Assembly: GCF_044360685.1 (NCBI RefSeq)
Contig: NZ_CP043491.1
Coordinates: 5,890,001 to 5,954,000, forward strand
DNA from: Cystobacter fuscus_C
Lineage (GTDB): Bacteria > Myxococcota > Myxococcia > Myxococcales > Myxococcaceae
Reading direction: 5' to 3'
Length of the DNA stretch: 64,000 nucleotides
Every line of letters begins with the position of its first letter. Within the stretch, counting starts at the first letter, position 1. Under the pieces are notes generated by a model. It ran no database searches. It was not told the origin of the DNA and saw only the letters and a program-made list of their open reading frames with translations. Shown piece by piece: positions 16,063 through 26,802 of this stretch. A program made the translations under genes and the position numbers.

Positions 16063-17223
16063 ATGAGGATTTCGCGCTGGTGGAAGTCTTGGGTGGGTGG
16101 GCTCGGGGCGGTGGGCCTTCTGGGGGCCTGCCAGACGGTGCCGGTGTACGGCAATCCGGTGACCTCCGCCCCCGTGCAGCCGCCCCGTCACTACTTCTCG
16201 GTGGACTGGTGGAAGCCGCTGGTCGAGCCCACGCTGCTCGAGTACGCCCCGCGAGAGCAGGCCCGGCCCGCCTATGACGAGCGGAACGAGCGGGTGATCG
16301 CGCTCACCCGGGACGGGTATGTGCGCAGCCTCGGAGCCGGGGGCCGGGAGGCGTGGAGCTACCGGGTGGGCACGCTCTTCTACGCGGGCGCCACGGTGGA
16401 CGACGGCACGGTGTACGTGCCGGGCACGGATGGCGGGCTGCATGCCCTGGACGCGCGCACGGGTCAGTTGAAGTGGAGGTACGCGGCGGAGGAGGCGCTG
16501 GCGACGGCCCCGGTGATCGCCGGCGACCTGGTGCTGGTGGCCTCGCAGAGTGACACGCTGTTCGCGGTGAAGCGCGCCACGGGAGAGCTCGCGTGGCTGT
16601 ACCGGAGGGATCCTCCGGCGGGCTTCACCATCCACCGGACCTCCACGCCGGCCGTGCGGGGTGAGACGGCCTGGGTGGGCTTCTCCGACGGCTCGCTCGT
16701 GTCGCTGGACCTGGCCGATGGCGGCGTGCGCTGGGAGAAGTCGCTCGCGCAGACGGGCGCCAGGCAGTTCATGGACGTGGACACCTCGCCCGTGCTGGAT
16801 GCGTCGGGCCGGGTCTACGCCGCGTCGTACACGGGGGGCCTGTATGCCCTCGAGGCCGAGACGGGCGACGTGGTGTGGACCTCGGTGGCGCAAGGCATCA
16901 CCTCGCTGATGGTCCACGGGGACGTGGTGATCGCCACGGGGGATGACCGCCTGGATGCGTACCTGGCGGACAATGGGAAGCTCATCTGGTCGCGCCCCCT
17001 GGAGGAACGGGCCGGGCTCGAGGCGGTGTTGGTCAAGGGCATGCTCCTGGTGCCCGCCCAGTACTCGTTGCTCTTCGTGGATCCGCGCACGGGCCGCTCG
17101 CGCATCGCGTGGAACCCGGGCAAGGGCATCTCGGCTCCGCCGCGGGTGGTGGGGAGCAAGGCGTACGTGCTGTCCAACAACGGCTACCTGTACGCCCTGC
17201 GTCTGGATGGGAGGAGTGGTTGA
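16063..17223 (+). CDS. bamB: BamB-like PQQ-repeat lipoprotein
   Basis: The product is 386 residues with a lipoprotein signal ending GLLGAC (Cys23). The rest is a beta-propeller of PQQ/BamB-type repeats, for example DDGTVYVPGTDGGLHALDARTGQLKW and SGRVYAASYTGGLYALEAETGDVVW. BamB supports insertion of outer-membrane barrels by the Bam complex. It follows the YfgM-like gene by 10 bases, matching the conserved yfgM-bamB-der cluster, in different order. Its stop overlaps the TTG start of the Nudix gene (TTGA). Confidence 0.85.
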   Translation: MRISRWWKSWVGGLGAVGLLGACQTVPVYGNPVTSAPVQPPRHYFSVDWWKPLVEPTLLEYAPREQARPAYDERNERVIALTRDGYVRSLGAGGREAWSYRVGTLFYAGATVDDGTVYVPGTDGGLHALDARTGQLKWRYAAEEALATAPVIAGDLVLVASQSDTLFAVKRATGELAWLYRRDPPAGFTIHRTSTPAVRGETAWVGFSDGSLVSLDLADGGVRWEKSLAQTGARQFMDVDTSPVLDASGRVYAASYTGGLYALEAETGDVVWTSVAQGITSLMVHGDVVIATGDDRLDAYLADNGKLIWSRPLEERAGLEAVLVKGMLLVPAQYSLLFVDPRTGRSRIAWNPGKGISAPPRVVGSKAYVLSNNGYLYALRLDGRSG

Positions 17224-17651
17224 CCTCGGGGGCGGTGAAGAAGGCGGTGCGGGTGGTGGCCGCCCTCATCTACCGGCCCGGGGATGACACCCGGTTCCTC
17301 GTCCAGCAGCGCCTGCCGGGGGGAAGCCGTGGACTGCTCTGGGAGTTTCCAGGCGGCAAGGTGGAGCCCGGCGAGTCCGAGCCCGAAGCGCTCGTGCGCG
17401 AGTGCCGGGAGGAGCTGGATGTGACGCTCCACGTGGGAAGGCGGCTATGGGCGGGCAGACACGAGTACCCGGATCTGACGGTGGACCTGACGCTGTACGT
17501 GGCCCGGCTGGAGTCGGGGGAGCCGAAGACCCTGGGAGCCCAGGCGCTGGCGTTCCTGACGCCGGAGCAGATGCGGACGCTGCCGTTCTGCGAGGCGGAT
17601 CTTCCACCCCTGGAGGAGCTGGTGGCGGGCAGGTTGGGTCCGCTGCGCTGA
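17220..17651 (+). CDS. MutT-type Nudix hydrolase
   Basis: The product is 143 residues from a TTG at 17220 that overlaps the bamB stop, with GAGGAG at 17211-17216 before it (3-base spacing, short); a GTG at 17235 is the alternative. The Nudix box runs from G46 through E52, R60, E61, E64 and E65, with Asp instead of Gly near its end. Together with WEFPGGKVE and LVQQRLPGG this resembles MutT, which hydrolyses 8-oxo-dGTP. Its stop overlaps the next ATG by one base (TGATG). Confidence 0.85.
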   Translation: MTSGAVKKAVRVVAALIYRPGDDTRFLVQQRLPGGSRGLLWEFPGGKVEPGESEPEALVRECREELDVTLHVGRRLWAGRHEYPDLTVDLTLYVARLESGEPKTLGAQALAFLTPEQMRTLPFCEADLPPLEELVAGRLGPLR

Positions 17652-18535
17652 TGGTGCGGCGCACCTTCCAGCTCATTCCTGGCGTAGGCCCCTGGAAGGA
17701 GAAGGATCTCTGGGCCCGCGGCATCCACACCTGGGAGGACTTCCCGGAGAGTGGCGTGGTGCTCGGACAGAAGGTGGATGGACTGGCCCGCCAGCGTCTG
17801 GCCATGGCCCGAGAGGCCCTGGAGCGCAAGGATCTGGCAGCGCTGGCGGCCATGATTCCCCCTCGTGAGCACTGGCGGCTGTACCCCGAGTTCGCTCGCG
17901 ACGCGCTGTACTTCGACATCGAGACGAATGGAAACCAGGAGCAGGAGCCCACGGTGGTGGCCCTGTTCGACGCGGACGGCCTGCGCGTCTTCATCCTCGG
18001 ACGCAACATGGACGAGTTGCCCGAGGCCATGGCGCAGCGGCGCTTGTGGGTGACGTTCAACGGCTCGTGCTTCGACGTGCCCGTGCTGCGGCAGTACTTC
18101 GGCAAGCGCTTTCCCACGCCCGAGGCGCACATCGATCTGCGTTTCGTGTGCCGCCGGCTGGGCATGGGGGGCGGGCTGAAGGAGCTCGAGGACAAGCTGG
18201 GCCTGGGACGGCCTCCCCACATGAAGGGCGTGAACGGGTGGGATGCGGTGCTGTTGTGGCGCGCCTATCTCGCCCGGGGCGACGTGGAAGCCCTGCGCTT
18301 CCTGGTGGAGTACAACCTCTATGACTCCTTCCAGCTGCGCGCGTTGATGGACACGGCCTACAACCGCGCCCTGGACGATCTGAACATGGACGCCGTCGCG
18401 CGGCTGCCCGTGTTCGAGCGGGGCGAGGTCCTCTACGACGTGAGCCGGCTCATCCTGGAGCTCGGGCCCACGCAACGCGACTTGAAGGTGCTCGAGCGGG
18501 TGCGCGCCCAGGATCGGGATCTGCGCCAGGACTGA
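17651..18535 (+). CDS. YprB-like ribonuclease H-fold exonuclease
   Basis: The product is 294 residues. An N-terminal helix-hairpin-helix-like part (FQLIPGVGPWKEKDLWARGI) precedes a DEDD-type RNase H-fold domain: ALYFDIETNG carries the first Asp/Glu pair, FNGSCFDVPVL the next Asp, and EYNLYDSFQL the final Asp. This matches the uncharacterised YprB_RNaseH-like family of predicted 3'-5' nucleases. It is coupled to the Nudix gene, which suggests nucleic-acid maintenance, but no substrate is known to me. Confidence 0.8.
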   Translation: MVRRTFQLIPGVGPWKEKDLWARGIHTWEDFPESGVVLGQKVDGLARQRLAMAREALERKDLAALAAMIPPREHWRLYPEFARDALYFDIETNGNQEQEPTVVALFDADGLRVFILGRNMDELPEAMAQRRLWVTFNGSCFDVPVLRQYFGKRFPTPEAHIDLRFVCRRLGMGGGLKELEDKLGLGRPPHMKGVNGWDAVLLWRAYLARGDVEALRFLVEYNLYDSFQLRALMDTAYNRALDDLNMDAVARLPVFERGEVLYDVSRLILELGPTQRDLKVLERVRAQDRDLRQD

Positions 18536-18674
18536 GGCCGACAGCTCGGGGAGGTCGGGCGGCCGTGTCAGTCCGGGCTGGTAGGGTGGTTGACGCTGGA
18601 GGTTCGGCGCTCAAGCCCTACCTCTGGCATTACCCGGCGCGGCGTTGGCGTGCAGCACAAAGGAGAGCCCGAAG

Positions 18675-19808
18675 ATGTCCATCGACAGGTCCGAGTCCTC
18701 GACCCCTCCCAAACTTCTCTTTTCCGTGGATGGAACCCGGTACGAACTCGTTCGGAAGTTGGGCCGCCGCCATTCGGGGGAGCTGCTGTTGGCCCGGCGC
18801 CGCCACGCGATGGGACCGGCCGGATGCGTCGTGCTCAAGCGGCTGTCGCGGCCGGTCAATGAGAAGCAGAAGCAGCGCCTGGTGCAGGAGGTCCAACTGG
18901 CGTACCGGCTCGACCATCCCGGCATCGCCAAGGTGTACCAGTGGATGCTGCATGGAGGGCGGCCCTACGTGGTGATGGAGTACGTGGAGGGGCATTCCCT
19001 CGAAACCGTCCTGAGCGTCGCGGCCATGCGGCAGCGGCCCATGTCCGAGGCCTTCGTCTGCCACGTGGCCTCGGAGATCGCGGATGCACTTCATTATGCG
19101 CATACCCGGACGGATGAACGGGGGCGATTCCTGGGGATTGTCCATCGGGACATCCAGCCGGAGAACATCCGGGTGGGCATCAATGGCGAGGTGAAGCTGG
19201 TGGATTTCGGAGTCGCGTACTCGCTGTTGCCAGGACGGGATGCCACCACGGCCTCGGTCTTGCGCGGGGACATCGCCTACGCGTCCCCCGAGCGCATGCG
19301 CATGGAGCCGGTGGATCACCGCTCGGATTTGTTCTCGTTGGGCCTGGTCATGCTGGAGCTGCTCACCGGCAAGCACCTGTTCGACCTGGAAGACGTGGAG
19401 CAGGCGGCGCGCGCGGCGGGCCCAGGAACGGTGGAGGTCCACGTGCGGGATGAGCTTCGCTGTGAGGAACCCAGCTGGGTGCCGGTGGCGGAGATGGCCG
19501 CGCGCATCGAACGGTTCGGCCCCGCGGATGTGGAGCGGGCCACCCAAGGACTCTCCGAGCCCCTGCGGGCCGTGGTGCACCGGACCCTCCAGCGCGAGCC
19601 GTCCGCCCGTTATGCGTCGGGACTGGAACTGCGTGACGCGCTCCGGGCCTTGCTCGTGGTGAAGGGCCGGCCCTATGGACGGCCGGAGGCGGCGCGCGAG
19701 GTGCTGGTGGCCGTGAAGGAAGCGGAGTTGTTGCGCGCGTCCGCGGATGTTCTCGAAGCGGATGTCTTCCCGGAGCCCTCGCGCCGGACGACGACGACCG
19801 AACACTGA
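18675..19808 (+). CDS. Atypical Ser/Thr protein kinase
   Basis: The product is 377 residues. AGGAG at 18661-18665 fixes the start at 18675. The kinase domain spans about 25-345: ATP-anchoring K55 in VVLKRL, catalytic D159 in HRDIQPEN, N164, and D177 of DFG, then GDIAYASPE. Two departures are visible. The glycine-rich loop reads LGRRHSGELLLAR and lacks G-x-G-x-x-G, and the catalytic-loop Lys two residues after D159 is Gln161. It may be a weak kinase or a regulated pseudokinase. There is no membrane helix, so it is cytoplasmic. It converges with the lipoprotein gene 4 bases away. Confidence 0.85.
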   Translation: MSIDRSESSTPPKLLFSVDGTRYELVRKLGRRHSGELLLARRRHAMGPAGCVVLKRLSRPVNEKQKQRLVQEVQLAYRLDHPGIAKVYQWMLHGGRPYVVMEYVEGHSLETVLSVAAMRQRPMSEAFVCHVASEIADALHYAHTRTDERGRFLGIVHRDIQPENIRVGINGEVKLVDFGVAYSLLPGRDATTASVLRGDIAYASPERMRMEPVDHRSDLFSLGLVMLELLTGKHLFDLEDVEQAARAAGPGTVEVHVRDELRCEEPSWVPVAEMAARIERFGPADVERATQGLSEPLRAVVHRTLQREPSARYASGLELRDALRALLVVKGRPYGRPEAAREVLVAVKEAELLRASADVLEADVFPEPSRRTTTTEH

Positions 19809-19812
19809 ACCC

Positions 19813-20355
19813 TTAGCGAGAGCGTCGTTTCTTCGCGGGCGGCGGTGGTGGTTTTTCCTTTTCCCCGGACACCTGGAAGGGCATCCGGATGTCGGCGATT
19901 TCCCGGCCCTGGGCGTCGGTCATCGAGGTGCCAGTCTGCGCGTCGATGACCAGGACATAGCCATGGCCGGACTTGAGCGGCGTGGGCAGGGAGATCCGGT
20001 AGAGCACTCCGTCGGAAGACTCCTCGGCGGTGTCATCCGATACCAGGGCCCGATCGGACTCGTCGAACAAACGGACGCGGTAGTTGCGCAGCGACCGCGA
20101 GCTGCGCAGCTCGAGCGCCGACGTGGGCTCCACGATCGGACGTCCTTCTTCCTCGCCAACCACGGGAATGGACTCCGTGCCGGCGTCCGCCAGGGTGTAG
20201 CGAAGCGTGAAGGTGGCGGGCCCGGGTTGAGCGAGTGCCGCGTCCGGTGGGGAGATGGCAGCCGTGCCGGCATCCTCGGTGGGGGCGGAGGGCTTCGGAC
20301 ATCCGGCCAGGCTCAGCGCGGCCGCGCCGACGACGCTCAAGGAGAGGAGTCGCAT
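19813..20355 (-). CDS. Lipoprotein of unknown function
   Basis: The product is 180 residues from the ATG at 20355, beginning MRLLSLSVVGAAALSLAGC, a clear lipoprotein signal with the lipid Cys at residue 19. A Pro/Ala/Asp spacer is followed by a beta-rich domain (FTLRYTLADAGTESIPVV, then LRNYRVRLFDESDRALVSDD and GVLYRISLPTPLKSGHGYVLVIDA) resembling an Ig-like or invasin-type fold, and a proline-rich basic tail (EKPPPPPAKKRRSR). I recognise no family. The upstream in-frame extension to 20607 has no coding character. Confidence 0.6.
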   Translation of the reverse strand: MRLLSLSVVGAAALSLAGCPKPSAPTEDAGTAAISPPDAALAQPGPATFTLRYTLADAGTESIPVVGEEEGRPIVEPTSALELRSSRSLRNYRVRLFDESDRALVSDDTAEESSDGVLYRISLPTPLKSGHGYVLVIDAQTGTSMTDAQGREIADIRMPFQVSGEKEKPPPPPAKKRRSR

Positions 20356-20738
20356 AGAGGCGGGAGACCCTATGTCCCCAAGCGGAACCCGAGAAGCGCG
20401 AACATGCACCGGGTACGGGAGCCCGGGAGCCGCCCGGGGGCCCTGGGACGCACTCCTGCCTTGGAGTCTGATAAGATGCGTTATGTAAACTAAGTGGCTG
20501 GGTGGAGACTGGGGCTCCGTCACCGGTCCTCCAGCGCCCCTCAGCCTCTCCCCACGCCCACCGGGACGGCCGATGCGCCGAGCCAGGCCCGTGTACCGGA
20601 TCGGCAAGCACCTCAGGACGTGACCGTGGAATCAACGCCCTGCTCGTGTGTTGGCGGGCCCGGAATTTTCGGGCGCTTTGACGGCGACCCACGATTCCCG
20701 GAACAACTCCGCGCCCCTGCCGCCCCGAAAGGAAACCC
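20356..20738. other. Intergenic region with divergent promoters
   Basis: This 383-base gap separates the divergent lipoprotein and S46 peptidase genes. It has an AT-rich patch at 20468-20495 (GATAAGATGCGTTATGTAAAC) that probably holds promoter elements, and AAAGGAAACCC just before the peptidase ATG is its ribosome site. I see no RNA gene and no long repeat. Confidence 0.4.
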
Positions 20739-22826
20739 ATGAAGCGCCTGCTTCTCACCGCCTCTCTGCTTGGCGTCGCTCCCGCGCTCGCCGACGAAGG
20801 CATGTGGACGTACAACAATTTCCCCTCCGCCACGGTCAAGGCGAAGTACGGCTTCGAGCCCTCCCAGGACTGGCTCGACACCGTCCGGTTGTCCTCGGCC
20901 CGCTTCGGCTACGGGTGCTCGGCGAGCTTCGTCTCCGCGGATGGCCTGGTGATGACGAACCATCACTGTGCTCGTGGCTGCATCCAGCAGCTGTCCACCG
21001 CCAAGAAGGATCTCATCGCCAACGGCTTCTACGCCAAGACGCCCGCCGAGGAGCTCCAATGCCCGGCCCTGGAGATCAATCAGCTCCAGGAAATCACCGA
21101 TGTCACCGAGCAGCTCAACACCGCCACCCGGGGCCTCACCGGAAAGGCCTACGCCGACAGCCTCAAGGCCGAGATGGCCAAGCTGGAGAAGGCCTGCACC
21201 ACGAGTGATCAGGTCCGCTGCGACGTGGTGACCCTGTACCAGGGCGGCCGTTACAACCTCTACAAGTACCAGCGCTTCCAGGACGCGCGGCTCGTGTTCG
21301 CGCCCGAGCACGCGATCGCCTTCTTCGGCGGCGATCCGGACAACTTCGAGTTCCCCCGGTACGACCTGGACGTGGCGTTCGTGCGCGTCTACGGCAAGGA
21401 CGGCAAGCCCGCCCGGCCCAGCCACTACTTCAAGTGGTCCGAGCACGGCGCCAAGGAAGGCGAACTCACCTTCATCCCGGGAAACCCGGGCCGGACCTCG
21501 CGCGGCCTCACCATCTCCCAGCTCGAGTTCCTCCGGGACGTGGCGCTGCCCCGGCAGCTCTTCCGGCTCTCGGAGCTTCGCGGACTCGTCACCGAGTACC
21601 AGAACCGCGGCGCCGAGCAGAAGCGCACCTCCAACAACCTCCTCTTCGGCGTGGAGAACGGCCTCAAGGCCAACAAGGGCAAGCTCGAGCAGCTCGCCGA
21701 CAAGAACTTCTTCGCCCAGAAGCTCGCCGCCGAGCAGGAGCTGCGCTCGAAGGTCAACGCGGATCCGAAGATGAAGGCCAGGTACGGCATGGCCTGGGAC
21801 GAGATCGCCCGCGCCCAGCAGACCTACCGGAACATGCTCAAGGAGTACGAGGCCCAGGAAGGCGGCCCGAGCTCGCAGTTGTTCGGCCTGGCGCGCACCC
21901 TGGTGCGGGCCGCCGAGGAGCTGCCCAAGCCGGATGCCGAGCGGCTGCGGGGCTTCAATGACGCCAGCCTGCCCACCCTCAAGCTCCAGACGATGAGCAA
22001 GGCGCCCATCTACCCGGAGCTGGAGGTGGCCCAGCTGACGTTCTCGCTCACCAAGATGCGTGAGGACCTCGGGCCGGATCACCCCTTCGTGAAGAAGGTG
22101 CTCGGCAAGGAGTCTCCGCGCACCCTGGCCACCCGGGTCGTCCAGGGCTCCAAGCTGGCGGACCTCAAGGTGCGCGAGCAGCTGTTCTCCGGTGGCAAGG
22201 CGGCCATCGCGGCCTCGAAGGATCCGATGATCCAGCTGGCGCTCCTGGTGGACCCCGACGCCCGCGCCATCCGTACCCGGTATGAGACCGAGGTCGAGGC
22301 CGTCATCCGCAAGAACAGCGAGCTGGTGGCCCAGGCCCGCTTCGACATCTACGGCACCAAGATCTACCCGGACGCCACGGGCACCCTGCGCCTGTCCTTC
22401 GGCGCCGTGAAGGGCTACCCGGAGGACGGCAAGCAGGTGGAGCCCTTCACCCGCATGAGCGGCACCTTCGAGCACGCCACCGGCGAGGAGCCGTTCGCCC
22501 TGCCCAAGAGCTGGCTCGCCGCGCAGAAGCAGCTGTCGCCCAACACCCCGATGAACTTCGTCACCACCAACGACATCATCGGCGGCAACTCGGGCTCGCC
22601 CGTCATCAACCAGAACGCGGAGATCGTCGGCCTCGTCTTCGACGGCAACATCCAGTCGCTCGGCGGGGACTACGGCTACGACGAGACCGCCAACCGCGCC
22701 GTCGCCGTCCACAGCGATGCCCTCATCGAGGCGCTCCAGAAGGTCTACAAGGCCGATCGCATCGTCCAGGAGCTGCGCCCTGGCACCGCGTCCACCGGCA
22801 AGGGCGGCTCGGGACCGCAGCAGTAG
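20739..22826 (+). CDS. S46 family dipeptidyl peptidase, DPP7-like
   Basis: The product is 695 residues with a signal peptide (MKRLLLTASLLGVAPALA, cleaved before DEGMW). The chymotrypsin-type catalytic residues of family S46 are visible: His75/76 in TNHHCARGC, Asp209/211 in RYDLDVAF, and Ser618 in GGNSGSPVIN. G636 in FDGN lies 18 residues after the Ser, the same distance as the specificity residue of the P. gingivalis enzymes (Gly in DPP7, Arg in DPP11). Gly here predicts hydrophobic or broad P1 preference, not acidic. It removes dipeptides from N-termini in the periplasm or outside, suiting a predator. It is followed by a strong terminator. Confidence 0.93.
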   Translation: MKRLLLTASLLGVAPALADEGMWTYNNFPSATVKAKYGFEPSQDWLDTVRLSSARFGYGCSASFVSADGLVMTNHHCARGCIQQLSTAKKDLIANGFYAKTPAEELQCPALEINQLQEITDVTEQLNTATRGLTGKAYADSLKAEMAKLEKACTTSDQVRCDVVTLYQGGRYNLYKYQRFQDARLVFAPEHAIAFFGGDPDNFEFPRYDLDVAFVRVYGKDGKPARPSHYFKWSEHGAKEGELTFIPGNPGRTSRGLTISQLEFLRDVALPRQLFRLSELRGLVTEYQNRGAEQKRTSNNLLFGVENGLKANKGKLEQLADKNFFAQKLAAEQELRSKVNADPKMKARYGMAWDEIARAQQTYRNMLKEYEAQEGGPSSQLFGLARTLVRAAEELPKPDAERLRGFNDASLPTLKLQTMSKAPIYPELEVAQLTFSLTKMREDLGPDHPFVKKVLGKESPRTLATRVVQGSKLADLKVREQLFSGGKAAIAASKDPMIQLALLVDPDARAIRTRYETEVEAVIRKNSELVAQARFDIYGTKIYPDATGTLRLSFGAVKGYPEDGKQVEPFTRMSGTFEHATGEEPFALPKSWLAAQKQLSPNTPMNFVTTNDIIGGNSGSPVINQNAEIVGLVFDGNIQSLGGDYGYDETANRAVAVHSDALIEALQKVYKADRIVQELRPGTASTGKGGSGPQQ

Positions 22827-22870
22827 TCCGCCGCGTCCTCCCGGACAAAACAAAGCGGACAAAACAAAAA

Positions 22871-22910
22871 GGGGCTGCCCGGTGAGTCCGGGCAGCCCCC
22901 TTTGTTTTTT
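22871..22910. terminator. Bidirectional rho-independent terminator
   Basis: A perfect 12-bp stem GGGGCTGCCCGG (22871-22882) / CCGGGCAGCCCC (22888-22899) has a 5-base loop and is followed on the plus strand by CTTTGTTTTTT. On the minus strand TTTTTGTTTTGT follows. It separates the convergent S46 peptidase and guaA genes and can serve both. Confidence 0.9.
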
Positions 22911-22934
22911 GTCTTCTTGTTTTGTGTCTTCGCC

Positions 22935-24491
22935 CTACTCCCACTCGATCGTCGCGGGCGGCTTGGACGAGACGTCGTAGACGACGCGGTTGATGCCGCG
23001 CACCTCGTTGGTGATGCGCGTGGAGATGCGCTCGAGCACCGGGTACGGCAGCCGCGCCCAGTCCGCCGTCATGCCGTCCACGCTCGTCACCGCGCGCAGC
23101 ACGCACGTGGACTCGTAGGTGCGCTCGTCACCCATGACGCCCACGCTCTGCACCGGCAGCAGCACCGCGAACGCCTGCCACAGCTCCCGGTACAGCCCCG
23201 CGTCCCGGATCTCCTGCTGGACGATGGCGTCCGCGCGGCGCACCAGCGCCAGGCGCTCCTCGGTGATTTCCCCCAGCACCCGGATGGCCAGACCCGGCCC
23301 CGGGAACGGCTGCCGGGACACCATCTCGTCCGGCAGCCCCAGCTCGCGGCCCAGCACGCGCACCTCGTCCTTGAACAGCTCGCGCAAGGGCTCCACCAGC
23401 TTGAGGTTCATCTTCTCCGGCAGGCCGCCCACATTGTGGTGGCTCTTGATGGTGACGGAGGGCCCCTTGTACGACACGGACTCGATCACGTCCGGGTACA
23501 GCGTGCCCTGTGCGAGGAACTCCGCGCCCCGCACCTCCTGCGCCGCCTCCTCGAACACCGCGATGAACTCGCGGCCGATCGTCTTGCGCTTCTTCTCGGG
23601 ATCCGTGACGCCGGCGAGCTTGCCGAGGAAGCGCTCGCGCGCGTCCACCGTCTTGAGCGGCACGTGGAAGCGGTCCACGAAGAGCGCCTCCACCTGCGCG
23701 CGCTCGTCCTGCCGCAAGAGCCCGTTGTCCACGAAGATGCACTGCAGCCGCGCGCCGATCGCCCGGTGCAACAGCAACGCCGCCACCGAGCTGTCCACGC
23801 CGCCCGACAGGCCACAGATGACCCGGCCGTGCTCGCCCACCTGGCGGCGGATGGCCTCCTGCGCCTCCTCGATGAAGCCCTTCATCGTCCAGCTCCCGCT
23901 CACCTTGCAGTCGGTGAACAGGAAGGCGCGCAGCATCTCCTTGCCCGCGGGCGTGTGCACCACCTCGGGGTGGAACTGCAGCCCGTAGATGGGACGGGTG
24001 CGGTGCGCCGCCGCCGCGAAGGGCGAGTTGCCGCTGCGGCCAATGGACTCGAAGTCCGGAGGCAGCGCGTCCACCCGATCGCCGTGGCTCATCCACACCT
24101 TCACCCGCTCGCCCACGCCGAACGCCGCCAGGGGCCCGCGCGACGTGAGCACCTCCACCTCCGCCGACCCGAATTCACGATGCGCCGAGCGATCCACCCT
24201 GCCGCCCAACAGCTTGGACAACAATTGGAGCCCGTAGCAGATGCCCAGCACCGGCACCCCGGCCTCGAAGACGAAGGCGTCACACCGCGGTGCGCCCTCC
24301 GCGTCCACCGAGAAGGGGCTTCCCGACAGGATGATGCCGCGCGGGGCGAAGCGGCGGATCTCCTCGGCCGACAGGTCCGGCCGGTGAATCTCACAGTACA
24401 CACCGAGCTCTCTCACCCGGCGCGCGATGAGCTGCGTGTACTGACTGCCGAAGTCGAGGATGAGAATCTTCTCTGCGTGGATATCCACCAC
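22935..24491 (-). CDS. guaA: GMP synthase (glutamine-hydrolysing)
   Basis: The product is 518 residues from a GTG at 24491 (a second GTG follows at 24488). The class I glutamine amidotransferase domain has LGICYGLQLL with the nucleophile Cys, and LQFHPEVVHT with the His/Glu pair. The ATP-pyrophosphatase domain has GLSGGVDSSVAAL, followed by the C-terminal dimerisation domain (PYPVLERISTRITNEVRGINRVVYDVSSKPPATIEWE). It converts XMP to GMP. guaB, for the preceding step, lies 728 bases further on the same strand, with a lipoprotein gene on the opposite strand between them. Confidence 0.97.
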   Translation of the reverse strand: MVDIHAEKILILDFGSQYTQLIARRVRELGVYCEIHRPDLSAEEIRRFAPRGIILSGSPFSVDAEGAPRCDAFVFEAGVPVLGICYGLQLLSKLLGGRVDRSAHREFGSAEVEVLTSRGPLAAFGVGERVKVWMSHGDRVDALPPDFESIGRSGNSPFAAAAHRTRPIYGLQFHPEVVHTPAGKEMLRAFLFTDCKVSGSWTMKGFIEEAQEAIRRQVGEHGRVICGLSGGVDSSVAALLLHRAIGARLQCIFVDNGLLRQDERAQVEALFVDRFHVPLKTVDARERFLGKLAGVTDPEKKRKTIGREFIAVFEEAAQEVRGAEFLAQGTLYPDVIESVSYKGPSVTIKSHHNVGGLPEKMNLKLVEPLRELFKDEVRVLGRELGLPDEMVSRQPFPGPGLAIRVLGEITEERLALVRRADAIVQQEIRDAGLYRELWQAFAVLLPVQSVGVMGDERTYESTCVLRAVTSVDGMTADWARLPYPVLERISTRITNEVRGINRVVYDVSSKPPATIEWE

Positions 24492-24584
24492 ACTCTCCCT
24501 GGGATGCGCGCGTTGACGGATGCGGCCCTTACCGCTAGAAACTTTCGGAAATCAACCTTTAAGTCCCGCTCGAAGAGGTCCTGG

Positions 24585-25187
24585 ATGCGCCTGCCCGCCG
24601 TTGCAACCGTCTTGTTGCTGTCCTCCGCCGGTTGCGTGAAGGAAATCTCCTCGGATGAGCGCCTGGATCGCGAAACGGAGTTCCTGCAGGCCCGTGGCAC
24701 GCAGGACGCCGCCGCGCTGGGCAAGGTGCACTGCGACGACACGGGCGATGCCCTCAACCAGGCGCGCAACGTCAACCGCCCCGAGACCGATCGGGTGATC
24801 AGCTACATCGAGCTCTACAGCTCGCTCATCAAGCGCAAGGCCACCTTCGACGAGGCGATGACGCGCAACCCGGACCTGAACTACACCGAGGGCAGCCAGA
24901 AGCTCGTGGCCGCCCGGGACAACTGCATCCAGCAGGCCGCGGACGTGAAGGTGGAGTTCGAGACCTACGTGCGCGAGCTGGTGAGCGTGCCCACCGTGCA
25001 GGAAATCAAGGGCGGCAACACCGTCACCGTGGCCCGGCTGGACTTCAACACCCTGCGCCAGGCCATCGACACGCTCAACCCCGAGGACAAGGAGCAGCTG
25101 CTCGCCCGGGTGCTCGCCACCGAGAAGCAGGTGGGGCCCGCGGGCGGTGACGACGAGCCCGCCGCCCCGCGCAAGCGCGGCAAGTAG
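24585..25187 (+). CDS. Lipoprotein of unknown function between guaA and guaB
   Basis: The product is 200 residues. GAGG at 24574-24577 sits 7 bases before the ATG at 24585. The start MRLPAVATVLLLSSAGC is a lipoprotein signal with lipid Cys17. The mature part is mainly helical (QKLVAARDNCIQQAADVKVEFETYV; FNTLRQAIDTLNPEDKEQLLARVL) and ends in a basic KRGK tail. No family is recognised. It is divergent from guaA and convergent with guaB. A longer open frame upstream runs antisense through guaA and is not real. Confidence 0.65.
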   Translation: MRLPAVATVLLLSSAGCVKEISSDERLDRETEFLQARGTQDAAALGKVHCDDTGDALNQARNVNRPETDRVISYIELYSSLIKRKATFDEAMTRNPDLNYTEGSQKLVAARDNCIQQAADVKVEFETYVRELVSVPTVQEIKGGNTVTVARLDFNTLRQAIDTLNPEDKEQLLARVLATEKQVGPAGGDDEPAAPRKRGK

Positions 25188-25218
25188 CCGCCGCGCCGCA
25201 CGGCTCCCCTCCCGCGCC

Positions 25219-26676
<1,458 letters not shown>

Positions 26677-26802
26677 GGGCGCTCCCGGGGGGAAAAGTGC
26701 CGCTTCCATACGGGTTGGAGACGGCAGGCGCAATGATCCGGTGTTTTTCACCCCCTGTTCCCCCGCTCCCCAGGCGGAAAAAGGGGCTCATCCGCGCCCG
26801 GC

